Below, in pieces: positions 46,778 to 55,219 of a stretch of 64,000 nt of DNA. Each line of letters starts with the position of its first letter. Within the stretch, counting starts at the first letter, position 1. Location of the stretch: assembly GCF_002104795.1 (NCBI RefSeq), contig NZ_NCXO01000007.1, forward strand, positions 1 through 64,000, given 5' to 3'. The stretch is from Mycolicibacillus koreensis (GTDB taxonomy: Bacteria; Actinomycetota; Actinomycetes; Mycobacteriales; Mycobacteriaceae). Position numbers and translations under genes: made by a program. The notes under the pieces were generated by a model, which worked only from the letters and a program-made list of their open reading frames with translations, had not been told where the DNA came from and did no database searches.

Positions 46778-48058
46778 TCAAACCAGGGTCGCCGTGACGG
46801 CCTCGGCGATGACATCCATGCCGTGCGCCAGGTCGTCGCGCGAGGTGGTCAGCGGGGGCAGCAGTTTGACGACCTCGTCGGAGGGTCCGCTGGTCTCCAT
46901 CAGCACGCCGCGATCGAAGGCCGCCCCGCACACCGCGCTGGCCGCGTCCTCCTGCTCGAAGCGCAGCCCCTGGGCCATCCCGCGGCCCCGGGCGCGCACC
47001 CCGTCGTGCTTCTTGGCGATCCCCTCGAGGCGCTCGCGCATGAAGTCGCCCTTGACGGCGGTCTCGGTGGCGAACGTCGGGTCCGACCAGTACGTCTCGA
47101 TCGCCTTGGTGGCGGTGATGAACGACGGGTTCTGGCCGCGGAAGGTGCCGTTGTGCTCCCCCGGGGTCCACACGTCGAGGTCCCGACGGAACAGGGTCAG
47201 CGCCATCGGCAGTCCGTAGCCCGAGATCGACTTCGACAACGTGACGATGTCGGGGACGATGCCGGCCTCCTCGAAGCTGAAGAACGGTCCGGTGCGCCCA
47301 CACCCCATCTGCACGTCATCGACGATGAGCAGAATGTCGCGCTTGTGGCACAGTTCGGCCAGCGCCTGCAGCCACTCCACCCGCGCCACGTTGAGACCGC
47401 CCTCGCCCTGCACGGTCTCCACGATCACCGCGGCCGGGCGGTTGAGGCCACTGCCGGAGTCGTCGAGCACCCGCTCGAACCACTGGAAGTCCTCGGTGAC
47501 CCCACCGAAGTAGTTGTCGTAGGGCATCGGGGTGGCGTGCACCAGCGGGATGCCCGCGCCGGCGCGTTTCATGGAGTTCCCGGTGACCGACAGCGAACCC
47601 AGCGTCATGCCGTGGAAGGCGTTGGTGAAGCTGATGATCGACTCGCGGTTGGTGACCTTGCGGGCCAGCTTCAACGCCGCCTCCACCGCATTGGTGCCGG
47701 TGGGGCCGGGGAACTGCACCTTGAAGTCGAGGTTGCGCGGCTGCAGGATCCGGTCGTTGAACGTCTCCAGGAAGTGCTGTTTGGCGACGGTGGCCATGTC
47801 CAGCGAGTGCACGATCCCGTCGGAGGCCAGGTACTCCAGCAGCGGCTCCTTGAGGACGGGGTTGTTGTGCCCATAGTTGAGCGCCCCCGCCCCGCCGAAC
47901 AGGTCCAGGTACCGGCGCCCGTCGGCATCGGTGATCCAGGATCCGCTGGCGGTGGCCATCGTCGTGGGCCATCCCCGGCAGTAGCTGCGCACCTCGGATT
48001 CGACGTTGGTGAAAACGTCGGGAAGGTTGCTTTCGGTCATGCTGGTCAAGGTGGTCAT
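46778..48058 (-). CDS. ectB: Diaminobutyrate-2-oxoglutarate transaminase EctB
   Basis: About 426 residues, class III PLP aminotransferase. TGTNAVEAALKLARK, VIVETVQGEGG, VDDVQMGCGRTG and the PLP lysine in LSKSISGYGLPM are all visible. Makes L-2,4-diaminobutyrate from aspartate semialdehyde. ATG 48058 is preceded by GGAGG with a good 6-base spacing. Confidence 0.95.
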   Translation of the reverse strand: MTTLTSMTESNLPDVFTNVESEVRSYCRGWPTTMATASGSWITDADGRRYLDLFGGAGALNYGHNNPVLKEPLLEYLASDGIVHSLDMATVAKQHFLETFNDRILQPRNLDFKVQFPGPTGTNAVEAALKLARKVTNRESIISFTNAFHGMTLGSLSVTGNSMKRAGAGIPLVHATPMPYDNYFGGVTEDFQWFERVLDDSGSGLNRPAAVIVETVQGEGGLNVARVEWLQALAELCHKRDILLIVDDVQMGCGRTGPFFSFEEAGIVPDIVTLSKSISGYGLPMALTLFRRDLDVWTPGEHNGTFRGQNPSFITATKAIETYWSDPTFATETAVKGDFMRERLEGIAKKHDGVRARGRGMAQGLRFEQEDAASAVCGAAFDRGVLMETSGPSDEVVKLLPPLTTSRDDLAHGMDVIAEAVTATLV

Positions 48059-48132
48059 GGGGATCCTCCATTCGGTTACCCAGCAGGCGTTCTGCAAAGA
48101 TTTCCGGGCCGCCGCGGCCCGCGGTCCGGGTC

Positions 48133-48702
48133 CTAGGAGCCCGGGCCGTTCGGTAGGGGTTCGGTGATCGGCCCGATCCGCAGCATCGGTTCGGGCTCGT
48201 GGGCGTCCTCGCCGCCGGCTCCGTCGTCGAGCAGTTCGGCGCCGAAGCCCTCGTGTTCGGTGAGGGTGACTCCGTGGCGGCGGGCGAACGCCGCGAAGAA
48301 GGCCCGCGAGGCCTCGTTGCTGGGGGTCACCGTGGTCTCCACCGTCAGCGGATGCCCGTGCCGGTCGGCACGCACCCGGTGGGTCAGTGCGTCGATCATC
48401 GCGCTGGCCAGCCCGGTGCCCTGGGCGGATTCGGCAACCGCCACCTGCCAGACGAACAGCACCTCGGGACGGTCCGGCGGGTGGTAGCCGGTGATGAAGC
48501 CGCAGAGCGCACCGTCGCGCTCGGCGACGATCGAGGTGGCGGCAAAGTCGACCGCCATCAGCAGGTAGGAGTAGGTGGAGTTGACGTCGAGCACCTCCGT
48601 CGCCGCGGCGAGATCCCGCATGGCGATGGCGTCGGTGCCGGTCGGGGGGCGCAGCGACTCCGCTCGCGCCCGCTGGCTTACGTGTTCCTCAGCGCGGTTC
48701 AT
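48133..48702 (-). CDS. ectA: Diaminobutyrate acetyltransferase EctA
   Basis: 189 residues, GNAT family. LDVNSTYSYLLMAVDF is the EctA signature, followed by VWQVAVAESAQGTGLASAMIDAL (acetyl-CoA site) and ETTVTPSNEASRAFF. Acetylates L-2,4-diaminobutyrate on the gamma-nitrogen. First gene of ectABCD; 74 bp separate it from ectB. No SD is seen at ATG 48702, so the start is the least certain of the four. Confidence 0.93.
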   Translation of the reverse strand: MNRAEEHVSQRARAESLRPPTGTDAIAMRDLAAATEVLDVNSTYSYLLMAVDFAATSIVAERDGALCGFITGYHPPDRPEVLFVWQVAVAESAQGTGLASAMIDALTHRVRADRHGHPLTVETTVTPSNEASRAFFAAFARRHGVTLTEHEGFGAELLDDGAGGEDAHEPEPMLRIGPITEPLPNGPGS

Positions 48703-49023
48703 AACGAGTCAGCAGTCACCACAATCCGAATCAGTCGTCAATCGTCAAATCAAAACTCAGTGCATCGGTACAACGACCGTATGCGCTCCGAAGTGCCCGA
48801 TCAAACCGCAGTCACACGGCGCGTCGACTGGATACCCACAAATACACCCGATCAACCAGCGGATATGCGACACACCACGAGTTAATAAGCTGATCTATCA
48901 ATGTTATCGAATCGTGACCTACCGCTCGGGGTGCTCGCGCCGCGCCCCTGCCGGCACCGCGGCGCCGGTCAGCCCGCTCGCCCACGGCGCGCCCCGGCGG
49001 GCCCACGCCCCTAGACTCCTCTC
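48703..49023. promoter_or_regulatory. AT-richer divergent intergenic region, likely ect promoter
   Basis: A 321-base region with clearly lower GC than its surroundings and no convincing ORF. On the - strand, TTGATC-N17-TACGGT is a possible ectA promoter, and the phrase GGTTGATCGGG / GGTTTGATCGGG occurs twice, about 60 bases apart. Osmotic control is likely for the operon but no known operator is recognised. Confidence 0.4.
49012..49017 (+). promoter_or_regulatory. -10 element of a leaderless promoter
   Basis: TAGACT followed by six bases and GTG 49024. No SD is present. Confidence 0.6.
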
Positions 49024-49995
49024 GTGCGCGCCGTACTGATCGTCAACCCCAACGCCACCTCCACCACGCCCGCCGGGCGTGACCTGCTGGTGCATGCGTT
49101 GAAGAGTCGTTTGGCGCTGACCGTGGCGCACACCGATCACCGCGGCCACGAGGCCGAGCTCGCCCGTGCGGCCGTGCACGAGGGGGCGGACCTGGTCATC
49201 GTCCACGGCGGCGACGGCACCGTGCACGGCGTGGTCAACGGCCTGCTGGGTCGGCCCGGGCCGTTGCCGCAGACGCCGGTGCCGGCGGTGGCGGTGGTGC
49301 CCGGCGGTTCGGCCAACGTGTTCGCCCGGTCTCTCGGGCTGGCCGCCGACCCGGTGGTGGCCACCAACCAGCTCATCGATCTGTTGGGCCAGCGCGACCC
49401 GCGGCGCTGGCGTCGCGTCGGACTCATCGACTGCGGCGAGCGGTGGGCGGTGTTCGGCGCCGGAATGGGCGTCGACGGCGAGGTGGTGGCCGCGGTGGAG
49501 GCGCGCCGCCGCAAAGGCCGCGGGGTGACGATGTCGCGCTACGTGCGCGCCGCGGTCCCGGCGGTGCTGGCCAGCAGCCGGCGCTCCCCCACGCTGACGC
49601 TGCACCTGCCCGACCACGAGCCGGTCACCGGGGTGCACTTCGTGTTCGTCTCCAACACCAGCCCGTGGACCTACGCCAACAACCGCCCGGTGTGGACCAA
49701 CCCGGCGACCACGTTCGAGACCGGGCTGGGGGTGTTCGCCACCACCAGCATGAAGGTGCTGCCCAGCCTGCGGCTGGTCCGCCAGATGCTCGCCAAGAAA
49801 CCGAAGCTGGAGTTCGACCACCTCATCCGCGACGACGACGTCGCCGGGCTGCGGGTCATCAGCCACGACACCCCGATCGCCAGCCAGATCGACGGGGACT
49901 ACATCGGCAACCGCGGCGACATGACGTTCCGCGCCGTTCCGGATGCTTTGAGCGTGGTGGCACCGCCCGCAAAAACCCCTATTGACCTGCAATAA
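49024..49995 (+). CDS. Diacylglycerol kinase-like lipid kinase (Rv3218 type)
   Basis: 323 residues of the DAGK catalytic-domain family (YegS/DgkB-like): VNPNA near the N-terminus, the nucleotide-binding VIVHGGDGTVHGVVNGL, and PGGSANVFARSLG. C-terminal beta-sandwich with IDGDYIG. Likely phosphorylates a lipid or sphingoid substrate. Alone on its strand, followed by the long whiB1 upstream region. Confidence 0.85.
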   Translation: MRAVLIVNPNATSTTPAGRDLLVHALKSRLALTVAHTDHRGHEAELARAAVHEGADLVIVHGGDGTVHGVVNGLLGRPGPLPQTPVPAVAVVPGGSANVFARSLGLAADPVVATNQLIDLLGQRDPRRWRRVGLIDCGERWAVFGAGMGVDGEVVAAVEARRRKGRGVTMSRYVRAAVPAVLASSRRSPTLTLHLPDHEPVTGVHFVFVSNTSPWTYANNRPVWTNPATTFETGLGVFATTSMKVLPSLRLVRQMLAKKPKLEFDHLIRDDDVAGLRVISHDTPIASQIDGDYIGNRGDMTFRAVPDALSVVAPPAKTPIDLQ

Positions 49996-50099
49996 GACAG
50001 TCGATTTCGGTGCGGACGCCCATAGTGTAGTACGGCCGAATCGGGCTCCGGAAATCGGGGCATCACATCCCGGGGGCGGCGTCAACGCCGTGACGGGAA

Positions 50100-50115
50100 C
50101 GTGATATAGCCCACG
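50100..50115 (+). promoter_or_regulatory. CRP-family binding site upstream of whiB1
   Basis: CGTGATATAGCCCACG, close to the CRP site described upstream of M. tuberculosis whiB1 (from memory AGTGAGATAGCCCACG). It lies just upstream of the -35. Confidence 0.6.
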
Positions 50116-50131
50116 GACATATGTGTTTCTA

Positions 50132-50162
50132 TTGACATCTGTCCAGCGTGTGCAAGTATCGG
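50132..50162 (+). promoter_or_regulatory. whiB1 promoter
   Basis: Consensus -35 TTGACA (50132-50137), then about 16-19 bases to an AAGTATCGG stretch that would contain the -10. Predicted 5' leader of about 100 bases. Confidence 0.65.
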
Positions 50163-50265
50163 ACGGTCGGATGCAACAGTTCAGCGACTTTTTTGCGCCC
50201 GGAATAACAGCCGAAGATAAATGCCCGTGCGCTGCGCTGCGCACTCAGTGAGGAGTAACGAGATT

Positions 50266-50520
50266 ATGGATTGGCGCCACAAAGCGGTCTGTCGCGACGA
50301 GGACCCGGAACTGTTCTTCCCGGTGGGGAACAGCGGTCCGGCGTTGGCGCAGATCGCGGAAGCCAAGCTGGTGTGTGCGCGCTGCCCGGTGGTCACCGAG
50401 TGCCTGGGTTGGGCGCTGGAGACCGGCCAGGATGCCGGTGTCTGGGGTGGCATGAGCGAGGACGAGCGCCGCGCGCTCAAACGGCGCAACGCCCGGACCA
50501 AGGCCCGCAGCAGCGTCTGA
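50266..50520 (+). CDS. whiB1: WhiB1, essential iron-sulfur regulator
   Basis: 84 residues. Cluster ligands Cys9, Cys37, Cys40 and Cys46; GVWGG beta-turn; basic tail KRRNARTKAR. Length and sequence match mycobacterial WhiB1, an essential, NO-sensitive 4Fe-4S protein that binds SigA and DNA. ATG 50266 has GAGGAG upstream; an in-frame ATG at 50221 would add 15 residues and is rejected. Confidence 0.97.
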   Translation: MDWRHKAVCRDEDPELFFPVGNSGPALAQIAEAKLVCARCPVVTECLGWALETGQDAGVWGGMSEDERRALKRRNARTKARSSV

Positions 50521-50534
50521 TAGCAGATAACTCA

Positions 50535-50574
50535 ACGACGGTGGCCCCGAGACTCGTCTCGGGGCCACCGTCGT
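50535..50574. terminator. Long palindromic terminator after whiB1
   Basis: A 19-bp perfect stem (ACGACGGTGGCCCCGAGAC and complement) with two bases between the arms. It lies between convergent whiB1 and pdtaS and ends 7 bases before the pdtaS stop, so it can terminate both. No T-tract is seen. Confidence 0.75.
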
Positions 50575-50581
50575 CTCCGGG

Positions 50582-52099
50582 TCAGCTCGGCACCCGCGGC
50601 AGGCGCCCGCGACGCCCGATCGGGATGCGCAGCACGGCATCGGTGCCGCCCGAGTCGGCGTCGGCCGCGTCGGACATGCCCAGGGTGCCGTCGAGTTCGG
50701 CCGAGACCAGGGTCTGCACGATCTGCAGCCCGAGCCGGTCACTTTTCTCCAGGCTGAAGTCGGCGGGCAGCCCCCGCCCGTCGTCGTGGACCACCACCTG
50801 CAGCCAGCGCGCCGACCGGTCGGCGCGGATCGTCACCGCCCGTTCGGTCGCGGTGGCGTCGAAGGCGTGCTCGATGGCGTTTTGCACCAGTTCGGTGATG
50901 ACGATGACCAGCGCCATCGCCCGGTCGGCGTCGAGCACCCCCAACGCCCCCACCCGGTTGATCCGGATCGGCGAGTCCACGGTGGCGACATCGTTCATGC
51001 TGGGCAGGATCCGGTCGATCACCTCGTCGAGATTGACCTCCTCGTCCACCGACATCGACAGCGCGTCGTGCACCTGGGCGATCGAGGCGACCCGGCGCAC
51101 CGATTCGGCCAGCGCGGCCCGCCCCTCCGGGTTGGTGGTGCGGCGCGCCTGCAGACGCAGCAGCGCCGCCACCGTCTGCAGGTTGTTCTTCACCCGATGG
51201 TGGATCTCGCGGATGGTGGCGTCCTTGGACAGCAGCGCACGATCCCGGCGCTTCACCTCGGTGACGTCGCGGATGAGCACCGCCGCGCCGCTGGGCTCGG
51301 CACCGCTCATCAACGGCAGGGTGCGCAGCAGCACCGCCGCGCCGCCGGCGTCGACCTCCATGCGCATGCCGGCGCGCCCGGCCAGGCTGGCCCGCACGTG
51401 GTCGACGAGTTCGGCGGCCTCGAACGGATCGGAGATCAGCGGACGGGTCAGCTCGATGAGGTCATGGCCCTCCAGTTCGGAGGCCAACCCCATGCGGTGA
51501 TACGCCGACAGCGCGTTCGGACTCGCGTAGCGCACCGAACCGTCGACGGCGAGGTGGATGAACCCGTCGCCGACCCGCGGGCTCGACCGCGACACCGTGC
51601 TGTCGGCCACGTTGGGAAACGTCCCCTCCGCCAGCATCTGCGCCAGGTTCTTCGCGCACCGCAGGTAGGCCGTCTCCAGCGGGCTGGAGCCGCGCTGCTC
51701 GGCCACCGCCGCCTGGTGGGTCAGCACCGCCACCACCTGCCCGTCGTGGCGCACCGGGATCGCCTCCACGCTCATCTCGGTCGGCCGCCACGCCGTGCTC
51801 GGAACGGCATCGTCGGCATGGCGGATCAGCCCGGTCCGGAAGGCACCGGCGACCAGCGGCACGTCCCCGGCGGTGACGACGATGCCGACCGCGTCGGTCT
51901 GCAACACCGTCGGCGCCGTATTGGGGCGGCATTGCGCGACACAGACCAGGGCGCGGTCGTCGCGGCGCACCCACATCAAGTAGTCGGCGAACGACAGGTC
52001 GGCCAGCAGCTGCCACTCCCCGACCAGCGCGTGCAGATGGTCGACCGCCTCCCCGGGCAGCACGGTGTGTTCGGCGAGCAGCTCACCGAGGGTCGACAT
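50582..52099 (-). CDS. pdtaS: Sensor histidine kinase PdtaS
   Basis: 505 residues, soluble: GAF-like domain (about 10-150), PAS-like domain (about 180-285), then HisKA_2 with EIHHRVKNNLQ (His300/His301) and HATPase_c (TELVQNAIEHAFD, DDGRGLPADF, GLQIVQTLV). This is the PdtaS kinase that acts on the ANTAR antiterminator PdtaR; pdtaR is not in the window. The tail is basic. Confidence 0.93.
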   Translation of the reverse strand: MSTLGELLAEHTVLPGEAVDHLHALVGEWQLLADLSFADYLMWVRRDDRALVCVAQCRPNTAPTVLQTDAVGIVVTAGDVPLVAGAFRTGLIRHADDAVPSTAWRPTEMSVEAIPVRHDGQVVAVLTHQAAVAEQRGSSPLETAYLRCAKNLAQMLAEGTFPNVADSTVSRSSPRVGDGFIHLAVDGSVRYASPNALSAYHRMGLASELEGHDLIELTRPLISDPFEAAELVDHVRASLAGRAGMRMEVDAGGAAVLLRTLPLMSGAEPSGAAVLIRDVTEVKRRDRALLSKDATIREIHHRVKNNLQTVAALLRLQARRTTNPEGRAALAESVRRVASIAQVHDALSMSVDEEVNLDEVIDRILPSMNDVATVDSPIRINRVGALGVLDADRAMALVIVITELVQNAIEHAFDATATERAVTIRADRSARWLQVVVHDDGRGLPADFSLEKSDRLGLQIVQTLVSAELDGTLGMSDAADADSGGTDAVLRIPIGRRGRLPRVPS

Positions 52100-52114
52100 C
52101 GCGGGCGTCCGGGG

Positions 52115-52330
52115 TCAGCTGATGACCGCGATCAGGTCCCCGGCCTGGATCACATCGCCGACCGCCACGCTGACGGTGGTGACGGTTCCGGCGATCTCGG
52201 CGAGCACCGGGATCTCCATCTTCATCGACTCCAGCAGTACGACGGTGTCGCCGACCTCGATGCGGTCCCCTTCGCCGACCACGACCTCGAGCACACTGGC
52301 CACGATCTCCGCCCGAACGTCCTCGGCCAT
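52115..52330 (-). CDS. Biotinylated protein TB7.3 (biotinyl-lipoyl carrier domain)
   Basis: 71 residues, a free-standing biotinyl domain with ESMKMEIPV; Lys37 is the biotinylation site. The mycobacterial Rv3221c homologue (TB7.3) is of this kind. It could serve as a carrier for an acyl-CoA carboxylase encoded elsewhere. ATG 52330 gives the exact family length. Confidence 0.93.
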   Translation of the reverse strand: MAEDVRAEIVASVLEVVVGEGDRIEVGDTVVLLESMKMEIPVLAEIAGTVTTVSVAVGDVIQAGDLIAVIS

Positions 52331-52496
52331 TCCCACTCCGCTCGTTCTGGTCGTTGCACGGTCATCACGCTGGACTACATCGAACCACAACCGGTCACAG
52401 GGAAGCGGACACAGCCCACCCCGACGGCCGTGAGACAATCAAGGCAGCGATCGGTAGACCGATCATCATCCCAACCGCGGAACCGGAGGTATTCCC

Positions 52497-52571
52497 ATGG
52501 GCAAGCGTGGCCGCAAAAAGCGCGACCGGAAGCACAGCAAGGCCAACCACGGCAAACGTCCCAACGCCTGA
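52497..52571 (+). CDS. Ribosomal protein bL37 (24 residues)
   Basis: A 24-codon ORF, MGKRGRKKRDRK... ending HGKRPNA: about half Lys/Arg. The SD is near-perfect (GGAGGT, six bases upstream). This matches bL37, the tiny mycobacterial large-subunit protein found in M. smegmatis ribosome structures. Too short for most gene finders. It is convergent with rshA, 23 bp apart. Confidence 0.9.
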   Translation: MGKRGRKKRDRKHSKANHGKRPNA

Positions 52572-52594
52572 GCTGTCGGCGCCGCCGGCCGGGG

Positions 52595-52891
52595 TCAGCC
52601 GCGGATGATCGTGGTGCGGCTGATCTCGACCCGCAGCCGCTCCCGCAGCCGGGCCGGTGCCTTCTCGCCGCTGCATTTGGTGGCGATGAGCACCTTGATC
52701 CGCTCCTCGACGCCGTACTGGCGCAGGCAGCCGGGGCAGTTCTCCAGGTGTTGACGCAGCCGGTCGCGGCTCTCGGCGGTGCACTCACCGTCGAGCAGCG
52801 TCCACACCTCGGCGATCACCTCCGCACAGTCGACCTGATTCTCGGTGCCGCCGGTCTCCGGCGACCCGCACCCACATGCGAAGTCGGTCAC
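52595..52891 (-). CDS. rshA: Anti-sigma factor RshA
   Basis: About 98 residues; zinc anti-sigma signature His48-x3-Cys52-x2-Cys55 (HLENCPGC), plus further cysteines (6, 8, 22, 37). RshA holds SigH and releases it upon thiol oxidation. GTG 52891 overlaps the sigH stop (GTGA). Confidence 0.93.
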   Translation of the reverse strand: MTDFACGCGSPETGGTENQVDCAEVIAEVWTLLDGECTAESRDRLRQHLENCPGCLRQYGVEERIKVLIATKCSGEKAPARLRERLRVEISRTTIIRG

Positions 52892-53583
52892 GACGACACC
52901 TCCTCGGCAGCCTGGTCCCCGCGGATGAATCCCCGATCCTTGGCCACGTCGGCGAGCAGGTCGCGCAGCTGTCGGCGCCCCCGGTGCAGCCGCGACATCA
53001 CCGTGCCGATCGGGGTGCCCATGATCTCGGCGATCTCCTTGTAGGGAAATCCTTCGACGTCGGCGTAGTACACCGCCATCCGGAAGTCCTCGGGCAGCTT
53101 CTGCAGCGCCGCCTTGATCTCGGTGTCGGGCAGCGCCTCGAGCGCCTCGATCTCCGCCGAGCGCAGCCCGCGGGAGGAGTGCGCCGCCGCGGACGCGGCC
53201 TGCCAGTCGGTGATCTCGTCGGTGGGGTACTCGGCGGGCTGGCGCTGCTTTTTGCGGTAGCTGTTGATGTAGGTGTTGGTCAGGATGCGGTACAGCCACG
53301 CCTTGAGGTTGGTGCCCGCCCGGAACGAGCGGAACCCGGCGTAGGCCTTCACCATCGTTTCCTGCAGCAGATCCTCGGCGTCGGCGGGGTTGCGGGTCAT
53401 GCGCAGAGCACCGCCGTAGAGCTGGTCGAGCAGCGGGATCGCGTCCCGCTCGAACCGGGCAGTCAGCTCGGCGTCGGTTTCATCGGGGGCGCGGTCGGTG
53501 ACCGCCGCTGCCTGACGGGACGGTTGCGGGGTCTGCGATGGGGTCTGCGGCGGGGTGGCGCCGGCATCGTCGATGTCGGCCAT
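52888..53583 (-). CDS. sigH: ECF sigma factor SigH
   Basis: About 231 residues: region 2 ([37 protein letters not shown]) and region 4 ([28 protein letters not shown]). The N-terminal 40 residues are Pro/Thr/Gln-rich and longer than in M. tuberculosis. SigH controls the oxidative, heat and disulfide stress response. ATG 53583; the frame is open to 53688. No SigH-type autoregulatory promoter (GGAA/GTT) was recognised upstream. Confidence 0.95.
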   Translation of the reverse strand: MADIDDAGATPPQTPSQTPQPSRQAAAVTDRAPDETDAELTARFERDAIPLLDQLYGGALRMTRNPADAEDLLQETMVKAYAGFRSFRAGTNLKAWLYRILTNTYINSYRKKQRQPAEYPTDEITDWQAASAAAHSSRGLRSAEIEALEALPDTEIKAALQKLPEDFRMAVYYADVEGFPYKEIAEIMGTPIGTVMSRLHRGRRQLRDLLADVAKDRGFIRGDQAAEEVSS

Positions 53584-53801
53584 CACCACCCCTTCCGTCG
53601 GGCGTTGTAGACACGCCGTGAGCACCGGACCTCTCCTTCGTCTGATCCTACGGGTCGGGTCGCCACGCCCGGCGCCGGCCTCGACCACGGTCTCCGATCA
53701 CGGTCTCCGGGGGTGACCTCCCCGACATTGACTTCCCCTGACAACAGCGCGTCGCCGTGCGGTGTTCCCGGCCGGCCCGGCAACCCACCGTCCCGCGCGC
53801 T

Positions 53802-53807
53802 TAGGCT
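53802..53807 (+). promoter_or_regulatory. -10 element of a leaderless promoter
   Basis: TAGGCT, six bases, then ATG 53814. Confidence 0.6.
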
Positions 53808-53813
53808 GAGCCG

Positions 53814-54314
53814 ATGGCAGGCGGGGCGACGCCGGCGATCACCGCGCTGGTCGCGGCGCAGGTGCCGCACACGGTGCTGCGTTTTCATCACGATCGGCAC
53901 GTCACCGCGTTCGGCGCCGAGGCGGTCGGTGGGCTCGCCGCCGCCGGGATCGCCGCCGAGCAGGTGTTCAAGACCCTGGTGCTGGCGGTGCCCGGCGCCG
54001 GGGCGGCCGGTGTGGCGGTGGCGGTGCTGCCGGTGCCGGCGCGGCTGTCGGTGAAGGCGGCGGCGGCCGCGCTGTCCGCACCCAAGGCGGCGCTGGCCGA
54101 TCCGGCGGTGGCGCAGCGCGCCACCGGGTATCGGGTGGGCGGGATCTCCCCGTTCGGTCAGCGGCGCGCGCTGCCGACCGTCGTCGACGCCTCGGTGTGG
54201 CGCTGGCCGCAGGTGGTGTGCAGCGCCGGCCGACGCGGCTGGGACGTGGCGCTGGCCCCCGCCGACCTGATCGCGCTGACCCAGGCGGTCACCGCCGACC
54301 TCGTCGCTGTTTAG
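53814..54314 (+). CDS. ybaK: Aminoacyl-tRNA deacylase, YbaK/EbsC type
   Basis: 166 residues of the YbaK family: VFKTLVLAV (Lys needed for deacylation), SVKAAAAALSAPKAALADP, TGYRVGGISPFGQ and a late DVALAPADL. Hydrolyses Cys-tRNA(Pro). The M. tuberculosis locus is split into two annotated pieces (Rv3224A/B, from memory); here it is intact. Confidence 0.88.
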   Translation: MAGGATPAITALVAAQVPHTVLRFHHDRHVTAFGAEAVGGLAAAGIAAEQVFKTLVLAVPGAGAAGVAVAVLPVPARLSVKAAAAALSAPKAALADPAVAQRATGYRVGGISPFGQRRALPTVVDASVWRWPQVVCSAGRRGWDVALAPADLIALTQAVTADLVAV

Positions 54315-54337
54315 GGCCCTGCGCAGCGATCCGGCAT

Positions 54338-54343
54338 TAGGCT
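54338..54343 (+). promoter_or_regulatory. -10 element of a leaderless promoter
   Basis: TAGGCT, six bases, then ATG 54350; identical to the element at 53802. Confidence 0.6.
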
Positions 54344-54349
54344 GGCGCC

Positions 54350-55198
54350 ATGTCCCTTCACGGCAAGACCATGTTCATCTCCGGGGCGAGTCGCGGCATC
54401 GGCCTGGCCATCGCGACCCGGGCGGCCGCCGACGGCGCCAACGTGGCGCTAATCGCCAAGACCGCTGAGCCGCACCCCAAACTGGAGGGCACCGTCTACA
54501 CCGCGGCCCGCCAGATCGAGGAGGCCGGTGGCCAGGCATTGCCGATCGTCGGCGATATCCGCGACGGGGACTCCGTCGCCGCGGCGGTGGCGTCGACCGT
54601 CGACCAGTTCGGCGGTATCGACCTCTGCGTCAACAATGCCTCGGCGATCAACCTCGGCGCGATCACCGAGGTGCCGCTGAAACGGTTCGACCTGATGAAC
54701 GCCATCCAGGTGCGCGGCACCTACGCGGTCTCCCAAGCCTGCATCCCGCATTTGAAAAACAGTGCCAACCCGCACATCTTGACGCTGTCGCCACCGATCC
54801 GGCTGGAGCCGCAGTGGCTCAAACCCACCGCGTACATGATGGCGAAGTTCGGCATGACGCTGTGCGCGTTGGGCATGGCCGAGGAGTTGCGCGCCGACGG
54901 GATCGCCTCCAACACGCTGTGGCCGCGCACGATGGTGGCCACCGCCGCGGTGCAGAACCTGCTCGGCGGTGACGAAGCGATGGCGCGGGCCCGTAAACCG
55001 GCGGTCTACGCCGACGCCGCCTACGTCGTGTTGACCAAACCGGCCTCGGAGTTCAGCGGGCACTCCCTGCTCTGCGAGGACGTGCTGGTCGACTCCGGGG
55101 TGCGTGACCTGTCGGTGTATGACTGCACCCCCGGCGGCGAACTCGGGGTGGATCTGTGGGTCGATTCGGTCAACCCGCCCGGCTACCGCGCACCCTGA
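54350..55198 (+). CDS. Short-chain dehydrogenase/reductase (HSDL2-like, Rv3224 type)
   Basis: 282 residues. Rossmann GASRGIG near the N-terminus (residues 12-18), NNASAI, and a Tyr-x3-Lys active site (YMMAK). Closest in layout to HSDL2-type SDRs that carry a C-terminal extension. NAD(P)-linked oxidoreductase of unknown substrate. Confidence 0.88.
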   Translation: MSLHGKTMFISGASRGIGLAIATRAAADGANVALIAKTAEPHPKLEGTVYTAARQIEEAGGQALPIVGDIRDGDSVAAAVASTVDQFGGIDLCVNNASAINLGAITEVPLKRFDLMNAIQVRGTYAVSQACIPHLKNSANPHILTLSPPIRLEPQWLKPTAYMMAKFGMTLCALGMAEELRADGIASNTLWPRTMVATAAVQNLLGGDEAMARARKPAVYADAAYVVLTKPASEFSGHSLLCEDVLVDSGVRDLSVYDCTPGGELGVDLWVDSVNPPGYRAP

Positions 55199-55219
55199 CC
55201 GTCGGTCACCGCGACACGC

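Noticed and set aside
46823..48136. A 437-codon + strand open frame over ectB
   Set aside because: ectB has a full aminotransferase signature; the opposite frame has none.
53584..53760. Search for a SigH-type autoregulatory promoter before sigH
   Set aside because: GGAA occurs but no GTT at the right spacing was found, so none is called.
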